DNA of 64,000 nucleotides, taken from NCBI GenBank assembly GCA_035290065.1, contig DATDVD010000032.1, positions 10,732-74,731 on the forward strand, written 5' to 3'. The position numbers and the translations under genes were made by a program. How positions within the stretch are numbered: position 1 is the first letter of the stretch; the number at the start of each line of letters is the position of its first letter. Origin of the DNA: DATDVD01 sp035290065 (GTDB taxonomy: Bacteria; Pseudomonadota; Gammaproteobacteria; Coxiellales; Coxiellaceae). The notes below the pieces were generated by a model. That model saw only the letters and a program-made list of their open reading frames with translations. It was not told where the DNA came from and did no database searches. Positions 19,295-28,404 of the stretch are shown here, in pieces.

Positions 19295-20797
19295 ATGAAA
19301 ATCTCCGCGGATGAACGTCGCACAGCCTATGAATTTTTCGCTACGGTGGGCCTTGAGCTTGATCTGTCCAAACCCCACGATCGCGCTCTTGTTCATCATT
19401 TATTACAGGGCTACCATCAATCGGCTGCGCCTCAACCTCATATCGAACAAGCGTTAGCCTCTTCATTGAAGCTTCAAGAGTATGTTCGTGTCACGCGCCA
19501 TTTTCGTGAGAGGGGAATAACAAAACAGCAATGGTCTAATCTCCGATGGTTATTGCTCCGCATACTGTGGGACATACTGGCAGACCATCAAAGTATTACT
19601 GACGATAGAATAAGCCGCAATCCTTTATTAGCCGCGGCCCTAGGCGAATTGAGCCCGGTTATTAGAAGAATCCACGAGCATCAATTTGAAACACAATGGA
19701 TAAGAAACCCTCTGGTCACCGATGCATCCGCTGAAGAACGTTTATTTACTCGAGCTTCCCTCCTGATGGGAATGATCACGATGCTAGGGGCGGCTAAGGT
19801 ATATCATTCTCTTGATCCTCGCCTCTTAGTACTCCGAGAAGAACATTTACCTCCTGGTATGGTATCGCATCCCACCTTTTTTCAGCCCCCCTTTCTCCTC
19901 AATAGTATGAACAAAAATGGCTCTCTTGTCGTACTGGATCGACATGGGCGGCTAGTGACCGCTGTTATTGCCCGGGAGAAAAAAGCGGAAATAGAGGAGT
20001 GGGAAGAAAGCATTAGAATCGTTTCATTTCAGCACGCATATTATGCTCCCGCCGTTACTACCCCAGATGAAGAGAAAGAAGCGTGCATTTTTGCTCATCA
20101 TTGGGCGAACTCTTATGAAGATAAAGGCCTGTTCCCTGCTCGAAGTGTTTATGATCCCTTTAAAAAAACCATTGAGTTATCGTCTGTTTGTTTTTTGGAA
20201 AAATGTCCTGAACGTCCTCTCGAATTTCCTCCCTGTGTTACCAGCCTTGGAGCAACGCGTTATGCACTGGTAGCGTCGTCACATACGGCTACTTTATTTA
20301 CCTCTCAATTGGCAGAAATAAGCGTCTATTCAGCCGCGGCCTCTGTCCTGGCCCTTCTCATGGTGACTCAATATGCTTGGTGTTCTCAACGTCCGGAATT
20401 TTTAAGAAATCAATCCTATTCTTCTGGGGTACTCTCAATATTTGCTTCGATCATGTTCATTGCGTACCTTCTAGAAACCACCTATGAAAATAAAACCTTT
20501 GTGCCTGTTTTTAGCGAACGAACTCCTTTTCGATATCTCAGTATTTTTTTATATTCTTGGCCTCTTTTTATAGCGATGTGTATGTGGCTCTATAGCCTGA
20601 AAAAAACAAAAAACTTAGTTTCCCCTCTGGTTTCCCGATGCCTTTTCCGCCCCCCCAATCCACAGGAATTGAAGCCATTACAAGAAGCGTATGATAGGGC
20701 ACAACGTCAGATGGAGGAGGCGCTTCGCTTCGATGTTCCCCAAACGGCAGCTTCTACGGCCTTGATTCCTTCTTCTCCCGAACTTCGTCGTCGGTAG
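19295..20797 (+). CDS. Unrecognised protein with C-terminal membrane helices
   Basis: 500 residues with no family I recognise. Residues 1 to about 335 are soluble with alternating helical and mixed stretches. Three hydrophobic segments lie at about 342-362, 379-397 and 414-436. A charged tail follows, with an amphipathic Glu/Gln/Arg helix (about 455-475) and an Ala/Ser/Pro-rich end closing RRR. The layout (soluble N-part, membrane helices, basic tail) recalls the unrecognised protein at 12945-13529, though no long identical stretch is shared. A host-directed effector or a membrane-anchored enzyme are both possible; neither is supported by a motif. Confidence 0.62.
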   Translation: MKISADERRTAYEFFATVGLELDLSKPHDRALVHHLLQGYHQSAAPQPHIEQALASSLKLQEYVRVTRHFRERGITKQQWSNLRWLLLRILWDILADHQSITDDRISRNPLLAAALGELSPVIRRIHEHQFETQWIRNPLVTDASAEERLFTRASLLMGMITMLGAAKVYHSLDPRLLVLREEHLPPGMVSHPTFFQPPFLLNSMNKNGSLVVLDRHGRLVTAVIAREKKAEIEEWEESIRIVSFQHAYYAPAVTTPDEEKEACIFAHHWANSYEDKGLFPARSVYDPFKKTIELSSVCFLEKCPERPLEFPPCVTSLGATRYALVASSHTATLFTSQLAEISVYSAAASVLALLMVTQYAWCSQRPEFLRNQSYSSGVLSIFASIMFIAYLLETTYENKTFVPVFSERTPFRYLSIFLYSWPLFIAMCMWLYSLKKTKNLVSPLVSRCLFRPPNPQELKPLQEAYDRAQRQMEEALRFDVPQTAASTALIPSSPELRRR

Positions 20798-20802
20798 ACT
20801 TT

Positions 20803-21126
20803 TTATTCCGGCAAAAATCCATCCGCTTGCATAGTCCACAGTTTGGCAAAATGGCCTTGTGTTTGAAGAAGGGCTGATGACTTGCTTTCTTCAACAATGC
20901 GTCCTTGGTGAAACACTAAAATTCTATCCATATCCGATAACGTGGATGAGCGATGGGCAATAACGAGCAGCGAATATTTTCAATTAAGCTGTGATGAAAC
21001 AATATAGGGGGAAAGCGTGTCATTGAGGACCCAAGTCAATGAAGCCACCAGAAAAATAACAAATTTAGCCTACTGCTTTCGTACGAAATGAAAAATAAAC
21101 GGAAACGGACTGACTGGTAAATTCAT
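20803..21126 (-). pseudogene. ABC exporter pseudogene with large internal deletion
   Basis: From an ATG at 21126, with GAGG upstream, the minus strand encodes [18 protein letters not shown], then an in-frame TAG, then a typical first exporter helix (AKFVIFLVASLTWVLND). After a TGA at about 20979-20981 the frame resumes as the end of an ABC ATPase: VIAHRSSTLSDMDRILVFHQGRIVEE, which is the H-loop and following strand, finishing at a TAA at 20803-20805. About 500 residues between the first helix and the H-loop are missing. This is therefore a decayed fused ABC exporter with an internal deletion. The remaining 195 bases to the next gene hold only AT-rich DNA and a short imperfect hairpin. Confidence 0.85.
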
Positions 21127-21321
21127 AAAAACCTCAGGTATCAAAAATCGTTAAAAAAGGCTTGCTTTTTAAGCAGGCGCCGATTTTTTAGCCTAGAAGA
21201 TTTACAGATTTACCTTAAAAATTTTAAATTACTCGTATTAATCATATTACTGTTTATTAAACAAATCAATTATTATAGAATCCTCCTTAATGAAGCGCCC
21301 TACCGAAAAACAGGAGATAAA

Positions 21322-21831
21322 ATGAAAACATTTACTTTATTTACGCTGACACTTAGCATAGCATACACGCCTATCTACGCAGGTAATGCGTTAAACCCAT
21401 CATCTACCCAAGAGGCTACACGGATGCAATCTATTGCTATAACCAACAAAAACGAAGGCGAAGCATTTTTAAACCAGAATAAAACCAAACCCGGCGTGGT
21501 TACTTTACCGGATGGTTTACAATATAAAATCATTCATGAGGGTAACGGAGAAAGCCCTACCAAAAATGATAGTGTCACGGTGGATTATGCCGGTACGTTA
21601 ATTGATGGAACCGAATTTGATAGTTCTTACAAACGGGGTGAACCCATCTCTTTCCCGGTATCAGGCGTTATTCCAGGATGGACAGAAGCCCTTCAATTGA
21701 TGAAAAAAGGCGCTACGTGGGAACTCTATATTCCATCGGCTTTAGCCTATGGTCAGCGCGGTGCCCCTCCGGCAATTGGCCCTAATGAAACATTAATTTT
21801 TACCGTGCATTTGATTGATATTGAAAAATGA
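21322..21831 (+). CDS. Secreted FKBP-type peptidyl-prolyl cis-trans isomerase
   Basis: 169 residues. A signal peptide of about 20 residues ([20 protein letters not shown]) is followed by a short linker and a full FKBP domain with [38 protein letters not shown] and [11 protein letters not shown]. It folds or remodels periplasmic or exported proteins. Mip-type proteins of Legionella and Coxiella have the same catalytic domain but a longer N-terminal dimerisation helix, which is reduced here to about 45 residues. AGGAG lies five bases before the ATG. The stop overlaps the rhomboid gene (ATGA). Confidence 0.93.
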   Translation: MKTFTLFTLTLSIAYTPIYAGNALNPSSTQEATRMQSIAITNKNEGEAFLNQNKTKPGVVTLPDGLQYKIIHEGNGESPTKNDSVTVDYAGTLIDGTEFDSSYKRGEPISFPVSGVIPGWTEALQLMKKGATWELYIPSALAYGQRGAPPAIGPNETLIFTVHLIDIEK

Positions 21832-22418
21832 ATCCTTTTCAAACGCTTTCGGCAGAACTAGACCAACTCACCGATGCGAGTAAAGCTTATTTTCCGCTTG
21901 TGTTAAAAATAGTTGCTGTAGTGTGGGCTATTCAAATTCTGAATGCGTTTCTTGGCTATCGGCTGAACGTATTGGGTATTTATCCTCGTCACTTTTTTGG
22001 ATTACCCGGCATTGTGTTTTCTCCTTTTTTACACGGCAATTTTAGCCATCTTTTTATGAACACCCCTCCTTTGATAATTTTAATGATGCTGGTATTAGTG
22101 GAGGGGAATGTTCAATTCTATTCCGTCACGGCCTATATTATTTTAGTCACCGGTGGATTACTGTGGTTATTCGGGCGTCAAGCTATTCATATTGGCGCGA
22201 GTGGCGTTGTGATGGGCTATTGGGGATATATTCTGATGAATGCCTATAATCATTGGAGTTTAACCACACTTATTTTAGCCGGGGTTTGTTTATATTATTT
22301 TGGCAGCCTTTATATGAATATCTTTCCCATTGAAAAACAAGCATCGTGGGAAGCGCATTTATTTGGTTTAATCACAGGAATTAGTGCAAGTATTGTGTTT
22401 CCCCTTCCTTCTTCATGA
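21828..22418 (+). CDS. Rhomboid-family intramembrane serine protease
   Basis: 196 residues and about six membrane helices. The catalytic serine sits in [11 protein letters not shown] (GxSG motif) and the catalytic histidine in [23 protein letters not shown] matches the conserved His/Asn segment of helix 2. Rhomboids cut membrane proteins within the bilayer. Translation is probably coupled to the preceding FKBP gene through the ATGA overlap. Substrates are unknown. Confidence 0.9.
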   Translation: MNPFQTLSAELDQLTDASKAYFPLVLKIVAVVWAIQILNAFLGYRLNVLGIYPRHFFGLPGIVFSPFLHGNFSHLFMNTPPLIILMMLVLVEGNVQFYSVTAYIILVTGGLLWLFGRQAIHIGASGVVMGYWGYILMNAYNHWSLTTLILAGVCLYYFGSLYMNIFPIEKQASWEAHLFGLITGISASIVFPLPSS

Positions 22419-22492
22419 GAATAGTGCCTACCGGAAGAGGCGAACCTAGGCCCGCGAAAAAGAAACGAAAAGGCTAGTGCAGAAATAAATAT

Positions 22493-22873
22493 CTACGCTT
22501 TTTTAACCATCCAATAATCCAGTAACCAATACAATAATCCGATGGGAATCAGCAGCACAAACCCTGCTGTTCCCCATCCAAAAAATAATTTCAATTGATA
22601 AAAACTTTGTGAAAGTGAAAAAGAATGCCGCGAAGTGAAAGAAAAAAATAGGCTATAAAAAGCTAATAAATAATTAACTATAAACAAAATGCCAAACGCA
22701 TAAAGGCTCGAGACACGTACTTTTAGAACAGCTTTTAAAAATAACGCTACCCCAACCGCCAATATTCCAGCTCCTATATAATTCCATATACCCTGTAACC
22801 ACACTCTTCCCACTATTAATCCTAGAAAAAAAGCTGGCAATGCGCGAAAAAATAAAGACTGTATTTTATTCAC
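22493..22873 (-). CDS. Small hypothetical membrane protein
   Basis: 126 residues with about four hydrophobic segments (near 8-25, 30-47, 57-78, 95-118) and almost no soluble part. It ends MVKKA. I recognise no family. It is convergent with the rhomboid gene and precedes nothing obviously related. Coding status rests on length, start codon and membrane-protein composition. Confidence 0.6.
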   Translation of the reverse strand: MNKIQSLFFRALPAFFLGLIVGRVWLQGIWNYIGAGILAVGVALFLKAVLKVRVSSLYAFGILFIVNYLLAFYSLFFSFTSRHSFSLSQSFYQLKLFFGWGTAGFVLLIPIGLLYWLLDYWMVKKA

Positions 22874-22901
22874 AGCTGGAGTATCCTACATTCTCTCTCT
22901 A

Positions 22902-24008
22902 TCAAGGAATCCCTGCAAAGACCATTTCATCCGACAATCTAGCCAAATCCAATCTATTCTGCAATGAGGGTATATATTCTCCCATCGATTGAATAATTTT
23001 ATCCTCGTGGAGTTGGTAAGCGATTTGCGTGGCTAATTCATATGCATCCATTCCAAAATACCACGCCGCCACAATATCAATATTATTTTCTTTAAATGCA
23101 GTGGCCAATGAGGAATCGGTAAAGCAATTAATATGACCTAAAGGATCCAGATGCCTAACGATTGAATTCGAGAAAACGCTTTGAATGGTGGTACTCAAAC
23201 AATTCCAGCGAGGAACTTCTGCAATAATTAATCCCTCCCGTCCTGATAAGGCCCGAGAAGCTGTCTGTAACATTCTCATAGGTTCAGGCACATGCTCTAT
23301 AACGCCCCAAAATGTTATGATGTCGTAATCACAAAATTTTTCCCATTCTTTTAAAAAATTGTTATCCATTAAATCAAAACCAAATTGTTCTTTACAAAAA
23401 TCCCTTCCCGATTCACTAATTTCTACTCCATCTGCCTTTATTCCCATTAGTTTGCAGGCTTGAACAAAATGGCCACTGCCTGCCCCTACGTCTAAAATCG
23501 AGTTAGGTTTTCTCTTATAAATTCTTTCAAATTGCTGAATTGCCCATTTTACTTTCGGGATCGCCACTTCCTGAACACGCTTTTCAGTTGTTTTTTTATC
23601 GGCATAATTGCTTTGATAATGAATATCTCTCGAATAGAATTTATCCAGCGCCTCTTTGGTAGGCCTTGCCTTAACATAATAATGATGACAATCCTGGCAA
23701 GCAACATAGTGTGCACCGTAAACAGAAAATACCTCTGGCATAGTTTCTGTTTTAGCCTTACAAATGGGGCACACATCAACATGCTGTAATGCAGAATTTT
23801 GATACAAAAAGGTTCTTGAATCTTTGATATGAGCAACACTTTTATTAAAATCATTGATGATGCTGAGCTTAAGAGACAAAATATCAATAGGTTTTCCTAA
23901 TGTAACCTCAACCTCATAATTTTTTTGCTTTTCAGAATCCTTACACGTCCAAATTTCTTTCTGATTATTCTGAGACTCGAAAGGAATTGTCATGGTCCAT
24001 TTATTCAT
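22902..24008 (-). CDS. SAM-dependent methyltransferase with N-terminal zinc-ribbon-like region
   Basis: 368 residues. Four cysteines in CPICKAKTE and CQDCHHYYV form a probable zinc ribbon at about 80-110. A class I methyltransferase domain follows, with SAM motif I ILDVGAGSGHFVQACK, the acidic VEIS and FWGVIEHVPEP. This layout is seen in C- or O-methyltransferases of sugar-modification clusters. It lies at the edge of the polysaccharide locus. The methyl acceptor cannot be deduced. Confidence 0.82.
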   Translation of the reverse strand: MNKWTMTIPFESQNNQKEIWTCKDSEKQKNYEVEVTLGKPIDILSLKLSIINDFNKSVAHIKDSRTFLYQNSALQHVDVCPICKAKTETMPEVFSVYGAHYVACQDCHHYYVKARPTKEALDKFYSRDIHYQSNYADKKTTEKRVQEVAIPKVKWAIQQFERIYKRKPNSILDVGAGSGHFVQACKLMGIKADGVEISESGRDFCKEQFGFDLMDNNFLKEWEKFCDYDIITFWGVIEHVPEPMRMLQTASRALSGREGLIIAEVPRWNCLSTTIQSVFSNSIVRHLDPLGHINCFTDSSLATAFKENNIDIVAAWYFGMDAYELATQIAYQLHEDKIIQSMGEYIPSLQNRLDLARLSDEMVFAGIP

Positions 24009-24050
24009 TATGAATCTAGCCTATTGTCTTTAATGGGATTATATCTTACC

Positions 24051-24986
24051 ATGTTGAAGAAATCTACCCAAGTAAAATCAAAGGATAGTCCAGGCATGGT
24101 AAAGAACATTAAAAATAAATTTCATTATTGGCTTTCTAGATTTGAGAAATTTTTTTGGTCTAAAAAAAATTATAAGTTTTTTATTAAGGACTGGGCATCT
24201 CTCCCAGATCTTCAGAGTTGTGCCGATGTTATTAAAACTATGCGCTTTAGCAACCAACTCACTCCCGTGCAATTAGAGGGTGTAAAAGCTAAGAAAATAT
24301 TAGTGATTAGTCCACACCCTGATGATGAAATATTTGGTGCGGGCGGCGTTCTGATTAAAGCAATTCAAGAGGGGGCTCAAGTTAAAGTAGTATACTTAAC
24401 CTCTGGGAAAACCAATACTCAATCGGAAAGAGAAGCCGAAACATTACTAGCTGCTCAATTAATTGGCTATGAAACAGAATTTTTTAGGCAACCTGTTCAT
24501 GCTATCTCCATCGAAAACCCTATGCTTAAAAAATTTTCTCATCTTGTTAATACCTGGCAGCCTGATGCATGTTTTGTATCAGCCCTATTCGATGATCATC
24601 CCGATCATCGACGAGCAAGCGAATTACTGTATCGAGCTTACCAATCAGGCTATCTTTCTCGAAATATGATGATTTGGGCCTACCAAATTTATTCTATGAT
24701 TATACCTAATGTGATTGTCGATATTACTGATTTTGTTGAATTAAAGAAAAAAGCCATGCACACCTGGGCCACCCAGCTTAAAATCAGAAACTATGCGCAT
24801 TACATTATAGGTCTCAATGCCTTTAATACACGCTTTTTAAACACCACAGGAACGCGCTATGCAGAAACATTTTTTGTGCTACCTTCTGACGAGTATTTGA
24901 AATTATGCCAAATTTATTTTTCAGGGAAAAATGCTACCGTTTATGAGTCATCTTTGGAATCCAGAGAAAAAGAGCTAATTAATTAG
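24051..24986 (+). CDS. PIG-L family deacetylase
   Basis: 311 residues from the ATG at 24051. The longer frame to 23925 overlaps the divergent methyltransferase gene and is unlikely, and an ATG at 24096 is an alternative with AAAGGA upstream. The zinc-binding motif SPHPDDEIFGAGG and the later DDHPDHRRA identify the PIG-L/LmbE family, which removes N-acetyl groups from sugars such as GlcNAc derivatives. In this locus it may prepare an amino sugar for re-acylation. The stop overlaps that of the convergent GNAT-like gene by four bases. Confidence 0.87.
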   Translation: MLKKSTQVKSKDSPGMVKNIKNKFHYWLSRFEKFFWSKKNYKFFIKDWASLPDLQSCADVIKTMRFSNQLTPVQLEGVKAKKILVISPHPDDEIFGAGGVLIKAIQEGAQVKVVYLTSGKTNTQSEREAETLLAAQLIGYETEFFRQPVHAISIENPMLKKFSHLVNTWQPDACFVSALFDDHPDHRRASELLYRAYQSGYLSRNMMIWAYQIYSMIIPNVIVDITDFVELKKKAMHTWATQLKIRNYAHYIIGLNAFNTRFLNTTGTRYAETFFVLPSDEYLKLCQIYFSGKNATVYESSLESREKELIN

Positions 24987-26020
24987 ACCAATTTAAAATC
25001 ACCGTAGGAAAACAAACCAGGAAACTTTTCCTCAAAAATTTTTCTTTCACTGGAAACAATAAGGTATTGTTGATAAGTTTTTTTTGTCAATTCAAATTTA
25101 TTTTGACTCCATAGCGACTCAAGAGAACTTGAAATAATTTTTGTATTCAGATAAACGCAATATATTTTTTTGGCCAGGACAATAGCAGCGGAAAGCAATT
25201 GTTTCTGAGCAAGAATATCATCGGGAGTAACAATAAACTCACAGATTCTAGCAGAAGATTGAATTTTCTGAATAATCGCTAATCCAAGCAGTTTTCTTCC
25301 TTGTCTTATCTCAATATAAAAATAATGGGATGAAAAGGGGGAATCTAAATAACGCCATTTTAAATAATCGAACTTCTTTTCTATACTACAAAAAGGTACC
25401 TTACATTGAGAAAGAAAAATTTTTTCAATACTTATTATGTCATCAAAACTAATTTCTGAAAGAAAGTTAATTTTTCCAAATTTAACAAAAAAATCCTGTC
25501 TCTTTAATTGATAAGATGTGAAATTATTCAACCGGGGTTTTATTATTTTTTGAAAAATTTTGTTCTTAAGGCTAACACATTTTTGAAATGTCTTTTCACT
25601 ATCCTGCATGAAAGAAGCCCCATAACGCGCCCACAGGGCATGTACTGCTTCTGAAGCATGAGGTGTAATTAAAAGTTCAGTGGGCGCATTTTTAATGCAA
25701 TAATTTGAAAAAAATAAAGTGTTTTTGAGCGAGCACCCTACAAAGGCACAAAAATCTGAACCGGATGCAACAATGATTCTTTTATCTCTAAAAATAAAAG
25801 GTAAATAGGTAAAAATAATGGAGGCCATTAATTTCGAATTTTGATACAAACCATAACCAATAGGCTGACCCTCTCTAAAGGGATTATTCAACAAATTCCA
25901 TCGCATGAACTGAAGCCAATTATCATACCCCCATTGCAAATACAGCTTTTTCTCTTGCAAACTGGCTAATAGTGAAGGCGATAATTGTTCGAATACTAGG
26001 GGTTTGATTTCTGTAGTCAT
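24983..26020 (-). CDS. GNAT-like acyltransferase (probable)
   Basis: 345 residues. The C-terminal half (KFDYLKWRYLDSP, YFYIEIRQGRKLLGLAII, CEFIVTP) resembles the GNAT N-acyltransferase domains in polysaccharide clusters. The N-terminal half has a similar but less clear fold, so a tandem GNAT is possible. No close family name can be given. It is next to a sugar deacetylase and a cupin enzyme, which fits a role in acyl tailoring of sugars. Confidence 0.6.
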   Translation of the reverse strand: MTTEIKPLVFEQLSPSLLASLQEKKLYLQWGYDNWLQFMRWNLLNNPFREGQPIGYGLYQNSKLMASIIFTYLPFIFRDKRIIVASGSDFCAFVGCSLKNTLFFSNYCIKNAPTELLITPHASEAVHALWARYGASFMQDSEKTFQKCVSLKNKIFQKIIKPRLNNFTSYQLKRQDFFVKFGKINFLSEISFDDIISIEKIFLSQCKVPFCSIEKKFDYLKWRYLDSPFSSHYFYIEIRQGRKLLGLAIIQKIQSSARICEFIVTPDDILAQKQLLSAAIVLAKKIYCVYLNTKIISSSLESLWSQNKFELTKKTYQQYLIVSSERKIFEEKFPGLFSYGDFKLV

Positions 26021-26058
26021 AGGGTTAATTGCATTTTAATTTTTCCCCGTATTATATT

Positions 26059-26679
26059 ATGATAGGGGGAATTGTGAAGAGGTTAACGCCATTGATTGTA
26101 TCCCCAATATCTAACATTATTTTTGAGAAATATCCCTGGCTATCCTTTTACTTGGATAAAATAACCTCCCTTGATTGGAAATATGGCAACCTTCAGATCA
26201 ATATCACGCAAACTCAAACCATCATACAAGCCTGCTGTCAGGATAACCAATGGCTAAGAGCAGACCCTATTCCCTATGATTCAGACGAAGATCATTATTG
26301 GTTGCATGCAGGGAAAGAGGGTGAACCCATTGTGCTATTAATTGTATGGGCACCAAGGACCGTAGGGATACCTCACAATCATAAAACCTGGGCGGTAGTA
26401 GGCTGTATAAAGGGCTGTGAGAAGCATGTCTTCTGGAATCGGCTAGACGACAGGACAAAACAAGGCTATGCCAAATTAGCCCGCGGCCCAGAAATAGTGT
26501 GCTCTCCTAACAGGGTGATTACCATGCAATCTGATGACATTCATCATGTGGAAAATCAGGCGGGCCCTGGAAAAATCACTCTATCGCTTCATGTATATGG
26601 AACCGATATCACACAAACCGGAAGAGAACAGTTTAATATAGAAAAACAAACGGTCAGTTTAATGACAGGGTTAAAATAA
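26059..26679 (+). CDS. Cysteine-dioxygenase-like cupin protein
   Basis: 206 residues from the ATG at 26059. A TTG at 26029 and a GTG at 26074 (AGGGGGA just upstream) are alternative starts. The metal-binding cupin motif GIPHNHKTWAVVGCIKGCE and the late DDIHHVEN match the cysteine-dioxygenase-like double-stranded beta-helix family with iron bound by three His. The substrate is unknown; related proteins act on thiols. Its stop overlaps the start of the adjacent broken formyltransferase (TAATG), so they were probably one operon. Confidence 0.74.
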   Translation: MIGGIVKRLTPLIVSPISNIIFEKYPWLSFYLDKITSLDWKYGNLQINITQTQTIIQACCQDNQWLRADPIPYDSDEDHYWLHAGKEGEPIVLLIVWAPRTVGIPHNHKTWAVVGCIKGCEKHVFWNRLDDRTKQGYAKLARGPEIVCSPNRVITMQSDDIHHVENQAGPGKITLSLHVYGTDITQTGREQFNIEKQTVSLMTGLK

Positions 26680-27302
26680 TGCAGAAAATTATGCCCTTTT
26701 TAGGGAAGCCAGTGTATCATAGCGCGCACAGGGAAGGTCTAACAAAATCAGAGGGGGAAAAGTTGACTTATGAAAACAGGCAGTTAGCTCAATGAGGAAG
26801 CTACAGTAATGAAAAGGAAGGCGATTATATGATTTCTTATTTGTCCCGCTGGATTATCCTGGAATCTTTGTTAAAAAAGGCACACGTGGCAGCTATTAAC
26901 TTTCATCCTGGATCTCCACATTATCCCAGCATTGGTTGCAATAATTTTGCACTCTATGAAAAAGCAGAACAATATGGAGTAACTTGCCACCCTAGGGTAG
27001 GAAAAGTAGATACTGGCGACATTATTACCACCAAACAGTTTCCTATTTTTCCCATTGATAAAGTTTATTCTTTACTTTCAAGAACTTATGATTTTCAACT
27101 TACACTTTTCTACAAAATCATGGACTTAATTTTAAACGATCAAGCATTACCACAGTCTTCAGAAAAATAGCATAGAAAACCATTTACAAGAAAAGAATTC
27201 AAGGAGCTGACTAAAGTCTCTAGCAATATGAGCAAAAACGAAGTGATGAAGAGAGTGAAAGCGACTCGTTATGGGGCATGGAAATCTATTATAGAAGACT
27301 AG
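26679..27302 (+). pseudogene. Sugar formyltransferase-like pseudogene with two in-frame stops
   Basis: One frame from ATG 26679 to TAG 27300-27302 reads as a formyl-transferase domain interrupted by TGA at 26793-26795 and TAG at 27168-27170. The middle part (26829-27170, 113 residues) has the catalytic Asn, His and Asp in INFHPGSPHYPSIGCNNFAL and KVDTGDII. After the TAG the frame continues HRKPFTRKEFKEL to ATRYGAWKS, the usual family C-terminus. The TAG stands where related proteins have Trp, a simple TGG to TAG change. The first 38 codons are poorly conserved. An intact version would transfer a formyl group to an amino sugar. Confidence 0.8.
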
Positions 27303-27324
27303 AGTTCACTGCTAATTAAATAAT

Positions 27325-28404
27325 TTATTCTAGCACCTCTTCTTTCTCATAGTTTCGATTCGCCCGAGTATGCAATATATTCCAATAATCCATAGGCGAT
27401 CTTCCATTATCAGGTCTTTTAGCTATAATGTTGTTTTCGGTAAATCTCGAATTCTTTTGAATTTTCTTTACCGTCATTAAGCTTTTTCGCGCTATATTCC
27501 TATTCCCCATTTCTGAAGAATACACAACTTTTCGAGGAGTACCCAAGCTCTCTTCTACTTGTCGAATAGTAGTAATCATCGCTTTAAGTTCATGGGGTTC
27601 TAAAGATGCTGCATGATCAGGGCCTTCCATAGAACGAGCCAAAGTAAAATGCTTTTCGATGATCGTTGCTCCTCGTGCCACAGCTGCAATAGGCACAGCT
27701 ATGCCTAAGGTATGGTCCGACAATCCAACGTCTAAGCCAAATGCATTATGCATAGTATCCATAGCTAATAAATTAACGTCCCGATAGTTTGTTGGATAAC
27801 TAGTAGTACATTGCAATAATGTCACTTTGTTTTTAACGATTTCATAACCTGCCATAGAACAATACGCTTCTTGAAAAGATTTTTTAGAAGGAAATTGATT
27901 TGCATGCAAATAACCAAAGGCTAATACTGACAAAGCTTGTTCTATTTCTGCTAAGGTGGACATGCCAGTGGACAATATTACATAGGCACCTGAGCGAGCA
28001 GCACACAGTAATAATAAACCATGTGTTATTTCTCCCGACGGGATTTTAATAATATTTAAATTCAAATCACGTATTAAAAAATCAACAGAGTTCGTGTCAA
28101 AAGGAGAGGCTAAAAATGCTACGCCCTTTTTCTGACAATAATTAGATAATAAATGGAATTCTGAGGCCTTAAGTTCCAATCGTTTCAACATATCGTATTG
28201 ACTTTCTTTGATAAGATCATTTCTAATCTGATATTCAGCTTTAGGAGCATTAACACTCGCTAATGCTTCTGCATTAATAATCTGAAATTTAACAAAATCT
28301 GCCCCGGCCTCAGCTGCCACATCCACCATTTCGATGGCAAGATCAATAGAACCATTATGATTGACGCCGGCTTCAGCTATGATGCGAGTTCGTTTTCTTT
28401 CCAT
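27325..28404 (-). CDS. legI: NeuB-family synthase, probable legionaminic acid synthase
   Basis: Condenses a 6-carbon amino sugar with phosphoenolpyruvate to form a nonulosonic acid. The 359 residues have AEAGVNHNGS, KFQIINAEAL, LASPFDTNS, KIPSGEITH, STGMS, CTTSYPT, GLSDHT and IEKHFTL, all at expected NeuB positions including the two metal His. The C-terminal SAF domain follows. It overlaps the NeuC-like gene, which supplies its substrate. The legionaminic assignment is inferred from the LegB/LegC/PtmE-like genes at 51.8-55 kb; sialic acid cannot be excluded. Confidence 0.88.
   Translation of the reverse strand: MERKRTRIIAEAGVNHNGSIDLAIEMVDVAAEAGADFVKFQIINAEALASVNAPKAEYQIRNDLIKESQYDMLKRLELKASEFHLLSNYCQKKGVAFLASPFDTNSVDFLIRDLNLNIIKIPSGEITHGLLLLCAARSGAYVILSTGMSTLAEIEQALSVLAFGYLHANQFPSKKSFQEAYCSMAGYEIVKNKVTLLQCTTSYPTNYRDVNLLAMDTMHNAFGLDVGLSDHTLGIAVPIAAVARGATIIEKHFTLARSMEGPDHAASLEPHELKAMITTIRQVEESLGTPRKVVYSSEMGNRNIARKSLMTVKKIQKNSRFTENNIIAKRPDNGRSPMDYWNILHTRANRNYEKEEVLE

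Noticed and set aside
23925..24050. Upstream extension of the PIG-L deacetylase
   Set aside because: It overlaps the divergent methyltransferase gene and the added residues are not family-like.
27210..27222. AAGTCTCTAG resembling the palindromic repeat arm
   Set aside because: Only ten bases match, there is no partner arm, and it lies in the formyltransferase remnant's coding frame.
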